The notes below the pieces were generated by a model that searched no databases, had not been told where the DNA came from, and worked only from the letters and a program-made list of their open reading frames with translations. From Comamonas sp. SCN 65-56 (GTDB lineage Bacteria > Pseudomonadota > Gammaproteobacteria > Burkholderiales > Burkholderiaceae_C), in assembly GCF_001724135.1 (NCBI RefSeq), contig NZ_MEDS01000016.1, positions 1 to 64,000 of the forward strand: a stretch of DNA of 64,000 bases, given 5' to 3'. The position numbers and the translations under genes are program-made. Shown in pieces: positions 27,786 through 37,046 of this stretch. Every line of letters starts with the position of its first letter. Within the stretch, counting starts at the first letter, position 1.

Positions 27786-28119
27786 CCCACGCGCGTATCT
27801 TTGGGATGTCCGGGAGGCCGGGCAGGACATTCAGTCTTTCGTGCAAGGCATGGATGCGGCGACGTTTGCCGACAACGCCTTGGTGCAGGCGGCCGTCGAG
27901 CGCAAATTCGAAGTCATTGGCGAAGCCCTGAACCAGTTGTCCAAGGCGGATCAGGTGCTTGCTGCACGTGTCCCCGACGTGGCGCACATCGTCGCGTTTC
28001 GCAATCAACTCATCCATGGGTACGCCGCGATACGGCCGGAAACCGTCTGGCAGATCGCACGTACGGCGCTGCCCGGTTTGCTCGCTGCGGTGCAGGCCTT
28101 GTTGCAAGAGCAGGGTTGA
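27775..28119 (+). CDS. hepT: HepT-like RNase toxin (DUF86)
   Basis: 114 residues, all-helical, with the HEPN catalytic motif RNQLIHGY (Rx4HxY): Arg and His for RNA cleavage and the Tyr that MntA modifies. The start at 27775 overlaps the mntA 3' end, the usual coupling for this toxin-antitoxin family. Confidence 0.9.
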   Translation: MARDPRAYLWDVREAGQDIQSFVQGMDAATFADNALVQAAVERKFEVIGEALNQLSKADQVLAARVPDVAHIVAFRNQLIHGYAAIRPETVWQIARTALPGLLAAVQALLQEQG

Positions 28120-28164
28120 ACCTGAAAATGGCAGTTGAATCTGCGGGTTGAAAGGAGGCTCGTG

Positions 28165-28989
28165 ATGGATCTGGAAATCGCCGGTCGCTGGGCGCTGGTG
28201 TGCGGCGCCAGCAAGGGGCTGGGCCGGGGGTGCGCGCAGGCGCTCGTCGCCGAGGGCGTGAACCTCGTGATCAACGCGCGCAGCGAGGCGCCGTTGTTGC
28301 AGACAGCTTCTGAATTGAGAGCTGTTGGCGCCCAGTGGGCAAGCGCTACAGGCCAAAATCAGCCAAAAATCGCGGCGGTCGCCTGCGACATCACCACGGC
28401 GCAGGGCCGCGAAGCCGTGTGGGCGGCAGCCGGCGGGCCGGGTCGGGATTTCGACATCATGCTCACCAACGCGGGCGGCCCGCCGACGGGGGACTTTCGC
28501 GGCTTTACGGCCGACGATTGGCAGCGTGCGGTGAATGCCAACATGCTCACGCCGATCGAGCTCATCCGCGCAGTGGTCGATGGCATGGCGGCGCGCGGCT
28601 ACGGGCGCATCCTGAACATCACGTCCAGTGCGGTCAAGGCGCCGATCGACGTGCTGGCGCTGTCCAACGGCGCGAGGAGCGGCCTTACCGGCTTCGTTGC
28701 CGGGCTGGCGCGTTCCGCGATTGCGGCGAATGGCGTGACGGTGAACAACCTGCTGCCGGGCAAGTTCGACACCGACCGACTGAACGCCACGCTGGTCGCC
28801 GCCGCCGAGAAAACCGGCCAGACGCTGGAGCACGTGCGCCACGCCCAGGCGGCGCAAATCCCGGCGCGCCGCTTTGGCACGCCAGGCGAATTCGGCGCGT
28901 TGTGCGCTTTTTTGTGCAGCCCGCAGGCGGATTACATCAATGGGCAGAACCTTCTGCTCGATGGCGGGCTGTATCCGGGGACGTTTTGA
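28165..28989 (+). CDS. SDR family oxidoreductase lacking the canonical catalytic Tyr/Lys
   Basis: 274 residues. NAD(P) site ALVCGASKGLGRGCAQAL; NAG motif in TNAGGPP; Ser in ITSSAVKAP. Where YxxxK is expected the sequence reads LSNGARSGLTG, so Asn and Arg replace Tyr and Lys. A group of FabG-like proteins shares this 'SNxARxG' form, so it is probably a family trait rather than damage, but classical dehydrogenase chemistry is doubtful. The C terminus GQNLLLDGGLYPGTF is normal. Residues ~50-69 are encoded by repeat copy G. Start 28165 follows an excellent aaaggagg box. Confidence 0.85.
   Translation: MDLEIAGRWALVCGASKGLGRGCAQALVAEGVNLVINARSEAPLLQTASELRAVGAQWASATGQNQPKIAAVACDITTAQGREAVWAAAGGPGRDFDIMLTNAGGPPTGDFRGFTADDWQRAVNANMLTPIELIRAVVDGMAARGYGRILNITSSAVKAPIDVLALSNGARSGLTGFVAGLARSAIAANGVTVNNLLPGKFDTDRLNATLVAAAEKTGQTLEHVRHAQAAQIPARRFGTPGEFGALCAFLCSPQADYINGQNLLLDGGLYPGTF
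28313..28370 (+). repeat. Dispersed ~58-bp palindromic repeat, copy G (inside SDR gene)
   Basis: Reads aattgagagctgttggcgcc, then cagtgggcaagcgctacagg, then ccaaaatcagccaaaaat. A strong framework match, in frame, in the loop between strand 2 and the CDI motif of the SDR fold. Confidence 0.85.
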
Positions 28990-29032
28990 ATCTGATGAAG
29001 TGTTCCAAGTTGAATTGCAGGGGAGTGGGCAA

Positions 29033-29764
29033 GTGGCAAGGAAGAAGAAGGGCAGCACGGCCGGCGACCTGTTCGATGTGATCGCGGTATTGCCGTGGTG
29101 GGTGGGTGTGGGCTTGGCGGTACTGGCTTATGTGCTTTTGCATCGCTTTGCCGCAGAGGAGGTCGCTGTGGCAACTTCGACGAATCAAATGGGAAGCATG
29201 GCAGCCGCCTATTTGCTCAAGGCGTTGGTCTTTTGGGGACAATATCTTCTGCCCTTGATTTTCTTGGCCGCTGCCCTGGCGTCGGTCATCAAAAGGCACA
29301 AGCGCCAAGGCCTGATCACCCGCGTGGCCGGCGATTCTGACGGCGCGACCTTGCGCGCCATGGCGTGGAGAGATTTCGAGCTGCTTGTCGGCGAGGCGTT
29401 TCGCATGCGTGGCTACACCGTCATCGAGACGGGAAGCGGTGGTGCCGATGGCGGCGTCGATTTGCGGCTGGCCAAAGGGCGTGAAACCTTTCTGGTGCAG
29501 TGCAAGCACTGGAAGGCATTCAAGGTGCCGGTTCAAGTCGTGCGTGAGTTGTATGGCGTGATGGCCGCCGAGGGCGCTGCAGGAGGCTTCGTCGTCACTT
29601 CTGGTGCGTTCACCTCGGAAGCCCGCGCTTTCGTCAGGGGCTGCAACATCGAACTGATCGATGGGCCCAAACTCAAGGCCATGGTCGATGCGGTGCTGCC
29701 GACGGTTCGTGAACGGGCGGAAAGTCAACCGGCTGCGGCATCGACGGCAGTGTCAAGTAAATGA
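29033..29764 (+). CDS. Membrane-anchored Mrr-like restriction endonuclease
   Basis: 243 residues from a GTG at 29033, preceded by ggggag. Two transmembrane helices (VLPWWVGVGLAVLAYVLLH and LLKALVFWGQYLLPLIFLAAALASV) precede an Mrr_cat PD-(D/E)xK nuclease domain: FELLVGEAFRMRGY, then GGADGGVDLRL with the catalytic Asp, and FLVQCKHWK with the Q-x-K. Membrane Mrr proteins are common but uncharacterised. It may act on incoming DNA at the membrane. Its position after mntA/hepT suggests a small defence patch. Confidence 0.85.
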   Translation: MARKKKGSTAGDLFDVIAVLPWWVGVGLAVLAYVLLHRFAAEEVAVATSTNQMGSMAAAYLLKALVFWGQYLLPLIFLAAALASVIKRHKRQGLITRVAGDSDGATLRAMAWRDFELLVGEAFRMRGYTVIETGSGGADGGVDLRLAKGRETFLVQCKHWKAFKVPVQVVRELYGVMAAEGAAGGFVVTSGAFTSEARAFVRGCNIELIDGPKLKAMVDAVLPTVRERAESQPAAASTAVSSK

Positions 29765-29835
29765 TCCAGCGACGACGACCATGCGGCCGCCTCGCTCTGC
29801 CGGTTTAGTGAATGCGGCTGATCGGTTCATTTCCT

Positions 29836-29890
29836 AAAACAAGAGCTATTTGCGCTTGCTGGGTAATGGAAAAAGGCATAAATCGTTCAA
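29836..29890 (+). repeat. Dispersed ~58-bp palindromic repeat, copy H (intergenic, diverged)
   Basis: Reads aaaacaagagctatttgcgc, then ttgctgggtaatgg, then aaaaaggcataaatcgttca. It lies between the convergent Mrr-like and M20 genes. The left half fits the framework well, the right half weakly. Confidence 0.5.
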
Positions 29891-29893
29891 CTA

Positions 29894-31336
29894 TCAGGGC
29901 ATGCTCGCCAGCACCTGCGCCACTGCCGCCGTGAGCCGCTTGGCGTACGGCAGGTGCAGGAATTCGTTGGGCCCGTGCGCGTTGCTTCTGGGGCCGAGCA
30001 CGCCGCAGACCACCATCTGCGCGCTCGGAAAGCCCTGGCTCAGGATGTTCATCAAGGGAATCGTGCCGCCCTGGCCGATGTAGCCGCAGGGCGCGCCAAA
30101 CTGCGCTTGGCTGGCGTCGTCGAGCGCCTTCGCCAGCCAGGGCGCGACGGCCGGTGCGTTCCAGCCGCTGGCCGCGCCGTCGACGTGAAAGGTCACGCGC
30201 GCGTGGTATGGCGCGTTGTCTTCCAGGATGCGCTTCATCTCGGCCACGCAGGCGCCCGCGTCCACCGTCGGCGGCGTGCGCAGGCTGAGCTTGAAGGCCG
30301 TGTAGGGGCGCAGCACGTTGCCCGCGTCCTTGAGCGCGGGCAGGCCCTCCGCGCCGGTGACGGAGAGCGTCGGCTCCCAGGTACGCTTGATGAGGGCCTG
30401 CACCGGGTCGCTCGTCGTCGCCAGCGCCACCTGCTGCGCGCCGCCGCAGTCGTAGTGCGCCCAAGGGAAATTGCCGATCACTGACTGACCGAGGATGGCC
30501 GCCGTCGCGCGCGCCTGCGCCAGGCGCTCGGCGGGTACCTCGCAGTGAAAGCCCTCGGGAAGCAGGCGGCCGGTGCGCGAGTCTTCGAGCCGGTCCAGCA
30601 CCTCGCGCATGATGCGAAACGACGAGGGCACGACGCCCGAGGAATCGCCCGAGTGCACGCCTTCGGTCAGGATCTCGACCTTGAGCGTGCCGCTGGCCAT
30701 GCCGCGCAGGCTGGTGGTGAGCCAGAGCTGGTCGTAGTTGCCCGCGCCCGAATCCAGGCAGACCACCAGCGCCACGTTGCCCAGCCGCGTCCGCAATGCA
30801 TCGACGTAGGGCAGCAGGTCGGTCGAGCCGCTTTCCTCGCAGGTTTCGAACAGGCCGACGATGCGCGGGTGCGCCACGCCCTGGCGCTGCAATTCCTTGA
30901 TTGCGGCCACGCTGGCGTAGATGGCGTAGCCATCGTCCGCGCCGCCGCGCCCGTAGAGCTTGTCGTCCTGAATGACGGGCGTCCACGGCCCCAGGTCGCC
31001 GCGCCATCCTTCGAATTCGGGTTGCTTGTCCAGGTGGCCGTACATCAGCGCGGTCTGTGCGCTGCTGCTGTGCGCGGCCGGTACCTCGAAGAAGATCAGC
31101 GGCGTGCGACCGGGCAGGCGCACCACCTCCAGTGCCAGCCCGGCCACCTGCTGTTGCTCGACCCACATCGCGGCGCGGCGCACCACGGTTTCGATGTGGC
31201 CCAGCTCGCGCCAGTCGGCGGCAAAGGCCGGGGACTTGGCCGGGACGGCGATGTAGTCCTGGATCTGACGCGTGATGTCTTCGTCCCAGGCCTGGGTCAG
31301 GCGCCGGGCGGCCAGTTGGCTGTCAAAAGTGGTCAT
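29894..31336 (-). CDS. M20 family metallopeptidase (dipeptidase-like)
   Basis: 480 residues. Co-catalytic zinc motifs of M20 peptidases: YGHLDKQPE (His-x-Asp), GRGGADDGYA (bridging Asp), FETCEESGSTDL (catalytic Glu-Glu), CLDSGAG (Asp ligand) and a C-terminal LGPRSNAHGPNEF (His ligand). Residues ~200-320 form the dimerisation/lid domain. It should be a cytosolic di- or tripeptidase or amidase. The ATG at 31336 follows the homology start (MTTFDSQLAARRL). No signal peptide. Confidence 0.93.
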   Translation of the reverse strand: MTTFDSQLAARRLTQAWDEDITRQIQDYIAVPAKSPAFAADWRELGHIETVVRRAAMWVEQQQVAGLALEVVRLPGRTPLIFFEVPAAHSSSAQTALMYGHLDKQPEFEGWRGDLGPWTPVIQDDKLYGRGGADDGYAIYASVAAIKELQRQGVAHPRIVGLFETCEESGSTDLLPYVDALRTRLGNVALVVCLDSGAGNYDQLWLTTSLRGMASGTLKVEILTEGVHSGDSSGVVPSSFRIMREVLDRLEDSRTGRLLPEGFHCEVPAERLAQARATAAILGQSVIGNFPWAHYDCGGAQQVALATTSDPVQALIKRTWEPTLSVTGAEGLPALKDAGNVLRPYTAFKLSLRTPPTVDAGACVAEMKRILEDNAPYHARVTFHVDGAASGWNAPAVAPWLAKALDDASQAQFGAPCGYIGQGGTIPLMNILSQGFPSAQMVVCGVLGPRSNAHGPNEFLHLPYAKRLTAAVAQVLASMP

Positions 31337-31370
31337 GGTGCGAAAGGGGTGGAGTTGGGGCGGCCGTGCA

Positions 31371-32579
31371 TCACGCCCGCGCGGGCGCCGGCCTGGCACC
31401 GATCAGCGCGTGCATGCGCGACAAGGGCGCGCTTTCCACGCGGTTGCGTCCTTCGCGCTTGGCGGCATACAGCGCCTCGTCGGCGGCGGCAATCAGGTGC
31501 TCTGGTTGGTCGCCCGGCTCCAGCGATTCGGTGCAGCGGCCGATGCTGATGGTGAACGCAATGCTTTTGCCCTGGAAGGTGCAGGGGCTCTGCGCCACCA
31601 TGTGGCGCAATTTCTCTGCCGCAATCTGCCCTCCGCCAGGGTCTGTGCCGGGCAGCAGCAGCAGGAATTCCTCCCCGCCCCAGCGGCCTGCCAGATCCTG
31701 CGCGCGCAGCCGCTGCCTGAGCAGCCCGGCCAGATGCTGCAGCACGGCATCGCCTGCGGCGTGGCCGTGGGTGTCGTTGATGGCCTTGAAGTGGTCGACA
31801 TCCAGCAGCAGCAGCGCGTAGGGCTGACGCGCACGGATGGCGCGCGCCACGTCGCGGGCCAGGGTCTGCAGCAGCATGCGGCGGTTGGCCAGGCCGGTCA
31901 GCTCGTCGTGGCGTGCCAGGTGGCGGTTGGCGGCATCCGCCCGGTCCTTGGCCATGAGGATGAAGCCCAGCGAGGCCAGCAGCACGACGACGAAGGCAGA
32001 GAGCAAGGTGATGCTTTGCCCCGTGCCATTGCCAACGAAGCTGGCTTGCGGCGCGCCCTTGATGGCGTACCACAGCCCGCGCCCGAGCAGGAGCAGCCCC
32101 TGCGCGCCCAGCGCCACGCTGACCAGCAGGGCGCCGCGCAGTTGCGCCGGCGCATCGGGGCGCCAAAGGGCCCGGAGAATCAGCGCGATCTGCAGTGCCA
32201 GCAGAAAGCTGCTGGACAGCAGGCGCCCTTGGTAGCTCTGCAGAAACAGCGTCATCAGCGCCGCGGTGGCGACCACCGGCAGCGCCATCTGCAGGCGTGG
32301 CATCGTCCGGCCGTGGAATTCGGCCACGGCGCCCAGCAGCAGCGCGAACACCAGCGCCAGCAGCGTATTGGCCAGTACCACGCTGATCCAGTCCGTGACC
32401 TGCCCGCGCAGCAGAAACAGCAGGTAGGTAACCGCATGCGCCACCAGCGCCAGGGCCCACAGGCCCAGGCCTTCGCGGCGCCGTGGCCGTACCACGCTCA
32501 TGGCAATCGCCATGCTGAGCGTTCCGGCGGCCACCATGACCATCATGGTGGGGGTGTCAAGCGGGGGCAGGAGGGCCAT
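31371..32579 (-). CDS. Membrane diguanylate cyclase, GGDEF (copy 1)
   Basis: 402 residues: about six transmembrane helices (residues ~12-215), then a GGDEF domain with [33 protein letters not shown], the active-site RWGGEEF and a C-terminal DEALYAAKREGRN. The intact GGEEF loop predicts c-di-GMP synthesis. It is a clear paralogue of the gene at 34811-35980, and the two flank the LysA-like and nadE genes. The frame stays open far upstream, but homology begins MALLPPLDTPTMM. Confidence 0.92.
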   Translation of the reverse strand: MALLPPLDTPTMMVMVAAGTLSMAIAMSVVRPRRREGLGLWALALVAHAVTYLLFLLRGQVTDWISVVLANTLLALVFALLLGAVAEFHGRTMPRLQMALPVVATAALMTLFLQSYQGRLLSSSFLLALQIALILRALWRPDAPAQLRGALLVSVALGAQGLLLLGRGLWYAIKGAPQASFVGNGTGQSITLLSAFVVVLLASLGFILMAKDRADAANRHLARHDELTGLANRRMLLQTLARDVARAIRARQPYALLLLDVDHFKAINDTHGHAAGDAVLQHLAGLLRQRLRAQDLAGRWGGEEFLLLLPGTDPGGGQIAAEKLRHMVAQSPCTFQGKSIAFTISIGRCTESLEPGDQPEHLIAAADEALYAAKREGRNRVESAPLSRMHALIGARPAPARA

Positions 32580-32711
32580 GGGATGCCAAAGTGCGAGCGT
32601 TGGCGCAAGTCTATCGCCGCGGGTGCGGGCGCAGGCAGACAGGGCGGCCGGACAGGTGCACAATCGCCGCCCGCCATTTGCGGCGCTCAACCCTTGTTGG
32701 AATACCTGACC

Positions 32712-33980
32712 ATGCCTCTCTCCAGCGCCTATCGCCAGCGGCTGTTTCCGCTGCTGCCCGAGCTTGCCACCTGCTTTGGCACGCCGTTTCACATCTACGA
32801 CGAAGCCGGCATCCGCACGACCGGTGCGCAGCTCAAGCAGGCCTTTGCCGGGGTGGGGCGGTTTCGCGAGTACTACGCGGTCAAGGCCTTGCCCAATCCG
32901 CGCATTCTGGCGCTGATGCACGAGATGGGTTTCGGCTTTGACTGCAGCTCGGTGGCCGAGCTGCAGCTCGCGCGCGCGGCCGGTGCGCGGGGCGATGACA
33001 TCATGTTCACCTCCAACAACACCTCGCCCGAGGAGTTCGTCGCCGCGGCGCAGGATGGCGGCTGCCTGCTGAACCTGGACGACATCAGCCTCATCGCCAA
33101 GGTGCCGCAGATGCCCGAACTCATCTGCTTTCGCTACAACCCCGGCCCGGCGCGCAGCGGCAACAGCATCATCGGCAACCCGGTGGAGGCCAAGTACGGC
33201 GTGGCGCACGAGCAGCTGCTGGATGCCTTCCGTCAGGCGCGCGAGCGCGGCGCCAGGCGCTTTGGCCTGCACACCATGTTGGCCTCCAACGAGCGCGATT
33301 GCCGCTACGTGGTCGAGACGGTGCGCATGCTGCTGGATGTGATCGCCTGGGTGAGCCGGGAGCTTTCCATCCGCTTCGAGTTCATCAACATGGGCGGCGG
33401 TCTGGGCATTCCCTACCAGCCCGAAGACAGCGCATTCGATGTGGCCCGGCTGGGGCGCGAAACGCAGGCGCTGGTGCAGGACTTCGAGCAGGCGCAGGGC
33501 TATGCGCCCGCGGTGTTCATGGAAAGCGGCCGCTACATGACCGGCCCGCATGGCGTGCTGGTGACGCGCGCGATCAACCACAAGGACACCTACCGGCGCT
33601 TCATCGGCGTGGATGCCTGCATGTCGGCGCTGATGCGCCCCGGCATGTACGGTGCCTACCACCACATCGAGGTGGTAGGCAAGGCGCCGGGCGCCGACGA
33701 TGTGGCGGTGGATGTGGTGGGCTCGCTGTGCGAGAACAACGACAAATTTGCCATCGAGCGGCCGCTGCCGCCGATCGCCGATGGCGATCTGCTGGTGATC
33801 GAAGACACCGGCGCGCACGGCCATGCGATGGGTTTCAACTACAACGGGCGTCTGCGCCCGCAGGAGCTGCTGCTGCGCGCCGATGGCCAGGTGGAGTTGA
33901 TCCGCCGTGCCGAGACGCTGCAGGATCACTTTGCCACGCTGCAGTTCGAGCCCAAGGTCTGGCACAGTGGCGCTCACTGA
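32712..33980 (+). CDS. Diaminopimelate-decarboxylase-like PLP enzyme (fold III)
   Basis: 422 residues. Alanine-racemase-type barrel with PLP lysine K58 in [10 protein letters not shown], a FDCSSVAEL segment, an HTML-type '[11 protein letters not shown]' specificity strand, GGGLGIPY (phosphate-binding glycines) and a C-terminal [10 protein letters not shown] with the active-site Cys. It belongs to the LysA / ornithine decarboxylase superfamily; the length and SLCENND motif fit the LysA branch, but the HTML-ASN loop is not the usual HIGS of LysA, so another amino acid or a carboxynorspermidine-type substrate is possible. It is 16 bases upstream of nadE. Confidence 0.75.
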   Translation: MPLSSAYRQRLFPLLPELATCFGTPFHIYDEAGIRTTGAQLKQAFAGVGRFREYYAVKALPNPRILALMHEMGFGFDCSSVAELQLARAAGARGDDIMFTSNNTSPEEFVAAAQDGGCLLNLDDISLIAKVPQMPELICFRYNPGPARSGNSIIGNPVEAKYGVAHEQLLDAFRQARERGARRFGLHTMLASNERDCRYVVETVRMLLDVIAWVSRELSIRFEFINMGGGLGIPYQPEDSAFDVARLGRETQALVQDFEQAQGYAPAVFMESGRYMTGPHGVLVTRAINHKDTYRRFIGVDACMSALMRPGMYGAYHHIEVVGKAPGADDVAVDVVGSLCENNDKFAIERPLPPIADGDLLVIEDTGAHGHAMGFNYNGRLRPQELLLRADGQVELIRRAETLQDHFATLQFEPKVWHSGAH

Positions 33981-33996
33981 TCCAGGAGAAGCACGC

Positions 33997-34836
33997 ATGA
34001 GCCGTCAGAGTGAGATCGCCGCCGCCCTGCAGGTGGTGCCGCCGTTTGCCGACCAGGCTGCGCTGGTGGCCGAGTGCGAGCGGCGCATCGCCTTCATTGC
34101 CGAAACACTGCGCGCCAGCGGCCTGCGCGCGCTGGTGCTGGGCATCAGCGGCGGCATCGATTCCACCTTGGCCGGGCGCCTGGCGCAGCTCGCGGTGCAG
34201 CAGCTGCGCGCCGCCACCGGCGAGGCCGCCTGGCGCTTCATTGCCGTGCGCCTGCCGTATGCGCAGCAGTTCGATGAGTCGGACGCGCAGGCGGCGCTGG
34301 CGTTCATTCGCGCCGATGAAACGCTCACGGTGCCGATCGCCGCGGGCGTGGATGCGCTGGCGCGGCCGATCGCGGCGCTGCACGCCTTGCCCGCCGCGCG
34401 GCGCGACTTCGTGCTCGGCAACATCAAGGCGCGCTGCCGCATGGTGGTGCAGTACGCGATTGCCAATGCGCACCAGGGGCTGGTGATCGGCACCGACCAT
34501 GCGGCCGAGGCGGTGATGGGTTTCTTTACCAAGTTTGGCGACGGGGCCTGCGATCTGGCGCCCCTGACCGGCCTGGTGAAAGGGCAGATTCGCGCCATCG
34601 CCAGGCATTTGGGCGCACCGGCGCATCTGGTGGACAAGACACCGACCGCCGATCTGGAGAACCTGACGCCGGGCAAGCCCGACGAAGTTGCCTATGGCGT
34701 GACCTACGCCGAAATCGACGCCTTTTTGCACGGCCAGGCCGTGAGCGACGCGGCAGCGGCGCGCATCATCGCGTTGTACGACGGCAGCGGCCACAAGCGC
34801 CGCCTGCCGCTCACGCCCGGTGGAGGCGCCGGCTGA
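33997..34836 (+). CDS. nadE: Ammonia-dependent NAD+ synthetase
   Basis: 279 residues, the size of the stand-alone ammonia-dependent form with no glutaminase domain. PP-loop [17 protein letters not shown]; later [35 protein letters not shown] and KTPTADLE, all typical. It converts nicotinate adenine dinucleotide to NAD+ with ATP and ammonia. An aggaga ribosome site precedes the ATG. The last 26 bases overlap the convergent GGDEF gene. Confidence 0.95.
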   Translation: MSRQSEIAAALQVVPPFADQAALVAECERRIAFIAETLRASGLRALVLGISGGIDSTLAGRLAQLAVQQLRAATGEAAWRFIAVRLPYAQQFDESDAQAALAFIRADETLTVPIAAGVDALARPIAALHALPAARRDFVLGNIKARCRMVVQYAIANAHQGLVIGTDHAAEAVMGFFTKFGDGACDLAPLTGLVKGQIRAIARHLGAPAHLVDKTPTADLENLTPGKPDEVAYGVTYAEIDAFLHGQAVSDAAAARIIALYDGSGHKRRLPLTPGGGAG

Positions 34837-35980
34837 CGACCCGGTTGCGCCCGCTTTCCTTGGCTGCATACAAGGCCTGGTCCGCGCCGTCCACCAATTG
34901 CTCGGGGGTATCGCCCGCCAGCAAGAATTCCGCGCAGGCGCCGATGCTGATGGTGACGGCAATCGAACGGCCTCGGTAGAGGCAGGGCGTTTGCTCCACG
35001 CTCTGGCGCAGCGCTTGCGCCACGCGCAGCGCCCCGGCTTCCGGCGTGACCGGCAGCAACACCATGAATTCCTCGCCACCCCAGCGGCCCGCGATGTCGG
35101 GCGCGCGCAGGCGCTGGGTCAGCAGATGCGCGACGTGGCGCAGCACCGCATCGCCCGCCAGATGTCCATGCTGGTCATTCACCGCCTTGAAGTGGTCGAT
35201 GTCGATCATCAGCACCGCATAGGCCTCGTGCGTGCGAATCGCGCGCGCGGTGTCGCGCACCAGCCCTTTTTCCAGCAGACGGCGGTTGGCCAGACCGGTG
35301 AGCGGGTCAAAGCGGGCGAGGCGCTGATTGATGGCGTCGGCGCGCTCCTTGACCAGCAAGATGAACGCGAGCGAAGCCAGCACGACGAAGATGAAGGCCG
35401 ACAGAAAGGTCAGAATCTGTTCGGGCCCATCGGCCAACAGGCCGCGCTGCCCCGCGCCCTGCCACGTGAACCACAGCCCGCGCCCGAGCAGCAGCACGCC
35501 CTGCAGCACCAGCGGCACGCTGAGCAATACGGCGCTGCGCCGGTGTTCGGGCGCCGTGGGCCGCCACAGCGCCCAGACGATCAGCACCAGCTGCAGGCTC
35601 AGGACGTAGCTGACCACCAGCACGCGGGCGTGGTAGTTGCCAAGCAACAGTGACAACAGCAGCGCCACGGCCGCGACCGGCAGCGCCATCTGCCAGCGCG
35701 GCAGCGGGCGATGATGAAACTGCGCCACGGCGCCCAGCAGCAGTGCCAGCACCGCGGAGAGCAAGACATTGGCCAGCACGATGCTGATCCAGTCCGATAT
35801 CTGCCCGCGCAGCACGAACAGCGTGAACACCAGCGCGTGCAGCGCCATGGCCGATGCCCACAGGCCCATGCCTTCGCGCCGGCGTGGCTGCACGGCGACG
35901 ATGGCAGCGGCCATGAGGGTGCTGGCCACGATGTCCATGAGCAGCATCGTTGGCACATGCAGCAACGGTGTCGGTGCCAT
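34811..35980 (-). CDS. Membrane diguanylate cyclase, GGDEF (copy 2)
   Basis: 389 residues with the same plan as the gene at 31371-32579: about six membrane helices, then [40 protein letters not shown] and [16 protein letters not shown]. The active-site loop is intact. Similarity extends through the membrane part (LGLWA.AL..HA, ISDWIS.VLAN), so they arose by gene duplication. The ATG at 35980 is the homology start. Confidence 0.92.
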   Translation of the reverse strand: MAPTPLLHVPTMLLMDIVASTLMAAAIVAVQPRRREGMGLWASAMALHALVFTLFVLRGQISDWISIVLANVLLSAVLALLLGAVAQFHHRPLPRWQMALPVAAVALLLSLLLGNYHARVLVVSYVLSLQLVLIVWALWRPTAPEHRRSAVLLSVPLVLQGVLLLGRGLWFTWQGAGQRGLLADGPEQILTFLSAFIFVVLASLAFILLVKERADAINQRLARFDPLTGLANRRLLEKGLVRDTARAIRTHEAYAVLMIDIDHFKAVNDQHGHLAGDAVLRHVAHLLTQRLRAPDIAGRWGGEEFMVLLPVTPEAGALRVAQALRQSVEQTPCLYRGRSIAVTISIGACAEFLLAGDTPEQLVDGADQALYAAKESGRNRVVSRRLHRA

Positions 35981-36068
35981 GGGCGTCCTTGATCCGCGGG
36001 TATATGCTTGCACAAGTGTAGCAACCGGCCGCCGCTGGCACGCCTTGCTTCGTTCATCTTTGACTTGC

Positions 36069-37046
36069 ATGCAACGCCCTTCCTGGCTCCCCGACAACTT
36101 CGTGCTGACGCTGGTGGCGCTGATCGTGCTCGCCAGCGTGGCGCCGGTACACGGGGCGGCGGCCCATGGGGCGGCCTGGCTGACCAATGCGGCGATCGCG
36201 CTGCTGTTCTTTCTGCATGGCGCCAAGCTCTCGTTTGCGGCCGTGGTGCAGGGGCTGTCGCACTGGCGGCTGCATGGCTTCGTGCTGGGCGTCACCTTCA
36301 TCGCGTTTCCGCTGCTGGGCTGGGCCGCGCAACCGATGCTGGTGCCGCTGCTGGGGCCGGAGCTGGCGCGCGGCGTGCTCTATTTTTGCGTGCTGCCGTC
36401 GACGGTGCAGTCGGCGATTGCGCTCACTTCGATGGCGCAGGGCAATGTGTCGGCCGCGGTCTGCGCGGCGGCCGTTTCCAGCCTGCTGGGGGTCTTTCTC
36501 ACGCCCGCGCTGGTGCTGCTGTTGCTGGGCTCGGCGGTCGAGGGCATTGATTTTGGCCAGGCGCTGGTACGCGTTGTGGTGCAGTTGTTGCTGCCGTTTG
36601 CGCTCGGTCAGGTGGCGCGCCGCTGGATAGGCGCCTGGGTGGCGCGCCACAAGGCGGTGCTCAGGCAGGTGGACCAGTCCTCCATCTACCTCGTCATCTA
36701 CACCGCGTTCAGCAAGGCAGTGGTCGACGGCATCTGGCAGCAGTTGCCCGTGAGCCGTCTGCTGCTGCTGGTGCTGTGCTGTCTTGCCGTGCTGGCGCTG
36801 GCGCTGGCGGGCTGCCACTGGGCCACGGGGCGGCTGGGTTTTGCCATGGAAGACCGCATCACCGCCCTGTTTGGCGGCTCGCAGAAAAGCCTGGCCACCG
36901 GTGTGCCTATTGCACAGGTGCTGTTCACTGGTGGCAGCATGGGGGCCTTGCTGCTCCCGCTGATGATTTACCACCAGTTGCAGCTGATGACTTGCGCGGC
37001 GCTAGCGCGGCGTTTTCAGGCGCGTTCCATTGGAGCTTCCCCATGA
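36069..37046 (+). CDS. Bile acid:sodium symporter family (SBF-like) permease
   Basis: 325 residues with about nine to ten transmembrane helices; opening WLPDNFVLTLVALIVLASVAP, FFLHGAKLSF, VLPSTVQSAIALTSMAQGN and GGSQKSLATGVPIAQVLF are landmarks of the SBF-like (YfeH/PF13593) group. It probably exports or imports an organic anion with sodium; the substrate is unknown. Its stop overlaps the acyl-CoA dehydrogenase start (ATGA). Confidence 0.9.
   Translation: MQRPSWLPDNFVLTLVALIVLASVAPVHGAAAHGAAWLTNAAIALLFFLHGAKLSFAAVVQGLSHWRLHGFVLGVTFIAFPLLGWAAQPMLVPLLGPELARGVLYFCVLPSTVQSAIALTSMAQGNVSAAVCAAAVSSLLGVFLTPALVLLLLGSAVEGIDFGQALVRVVVQLLLPFALGQVARRWIGAWVARHKAVLRQVDQSSIYLVIYTAFSKAVVDGIWQQLPVSRLLLLVLCCLAVLALALAGCHWATGRLGFAMEDRITALFGGSQKSLATGVPIAQVLFTGGSMGALLLPLMIYHQLQLMTCAALARRFQARSIGASP

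Noticed and set aside
32580-33998. Upstream extension of the first GGDEF gene to 875 codons
   Set aside because: The added 473 codons are antisense to the LysA-like gene and lack any domain. The GGDEF homology starts at 32579.
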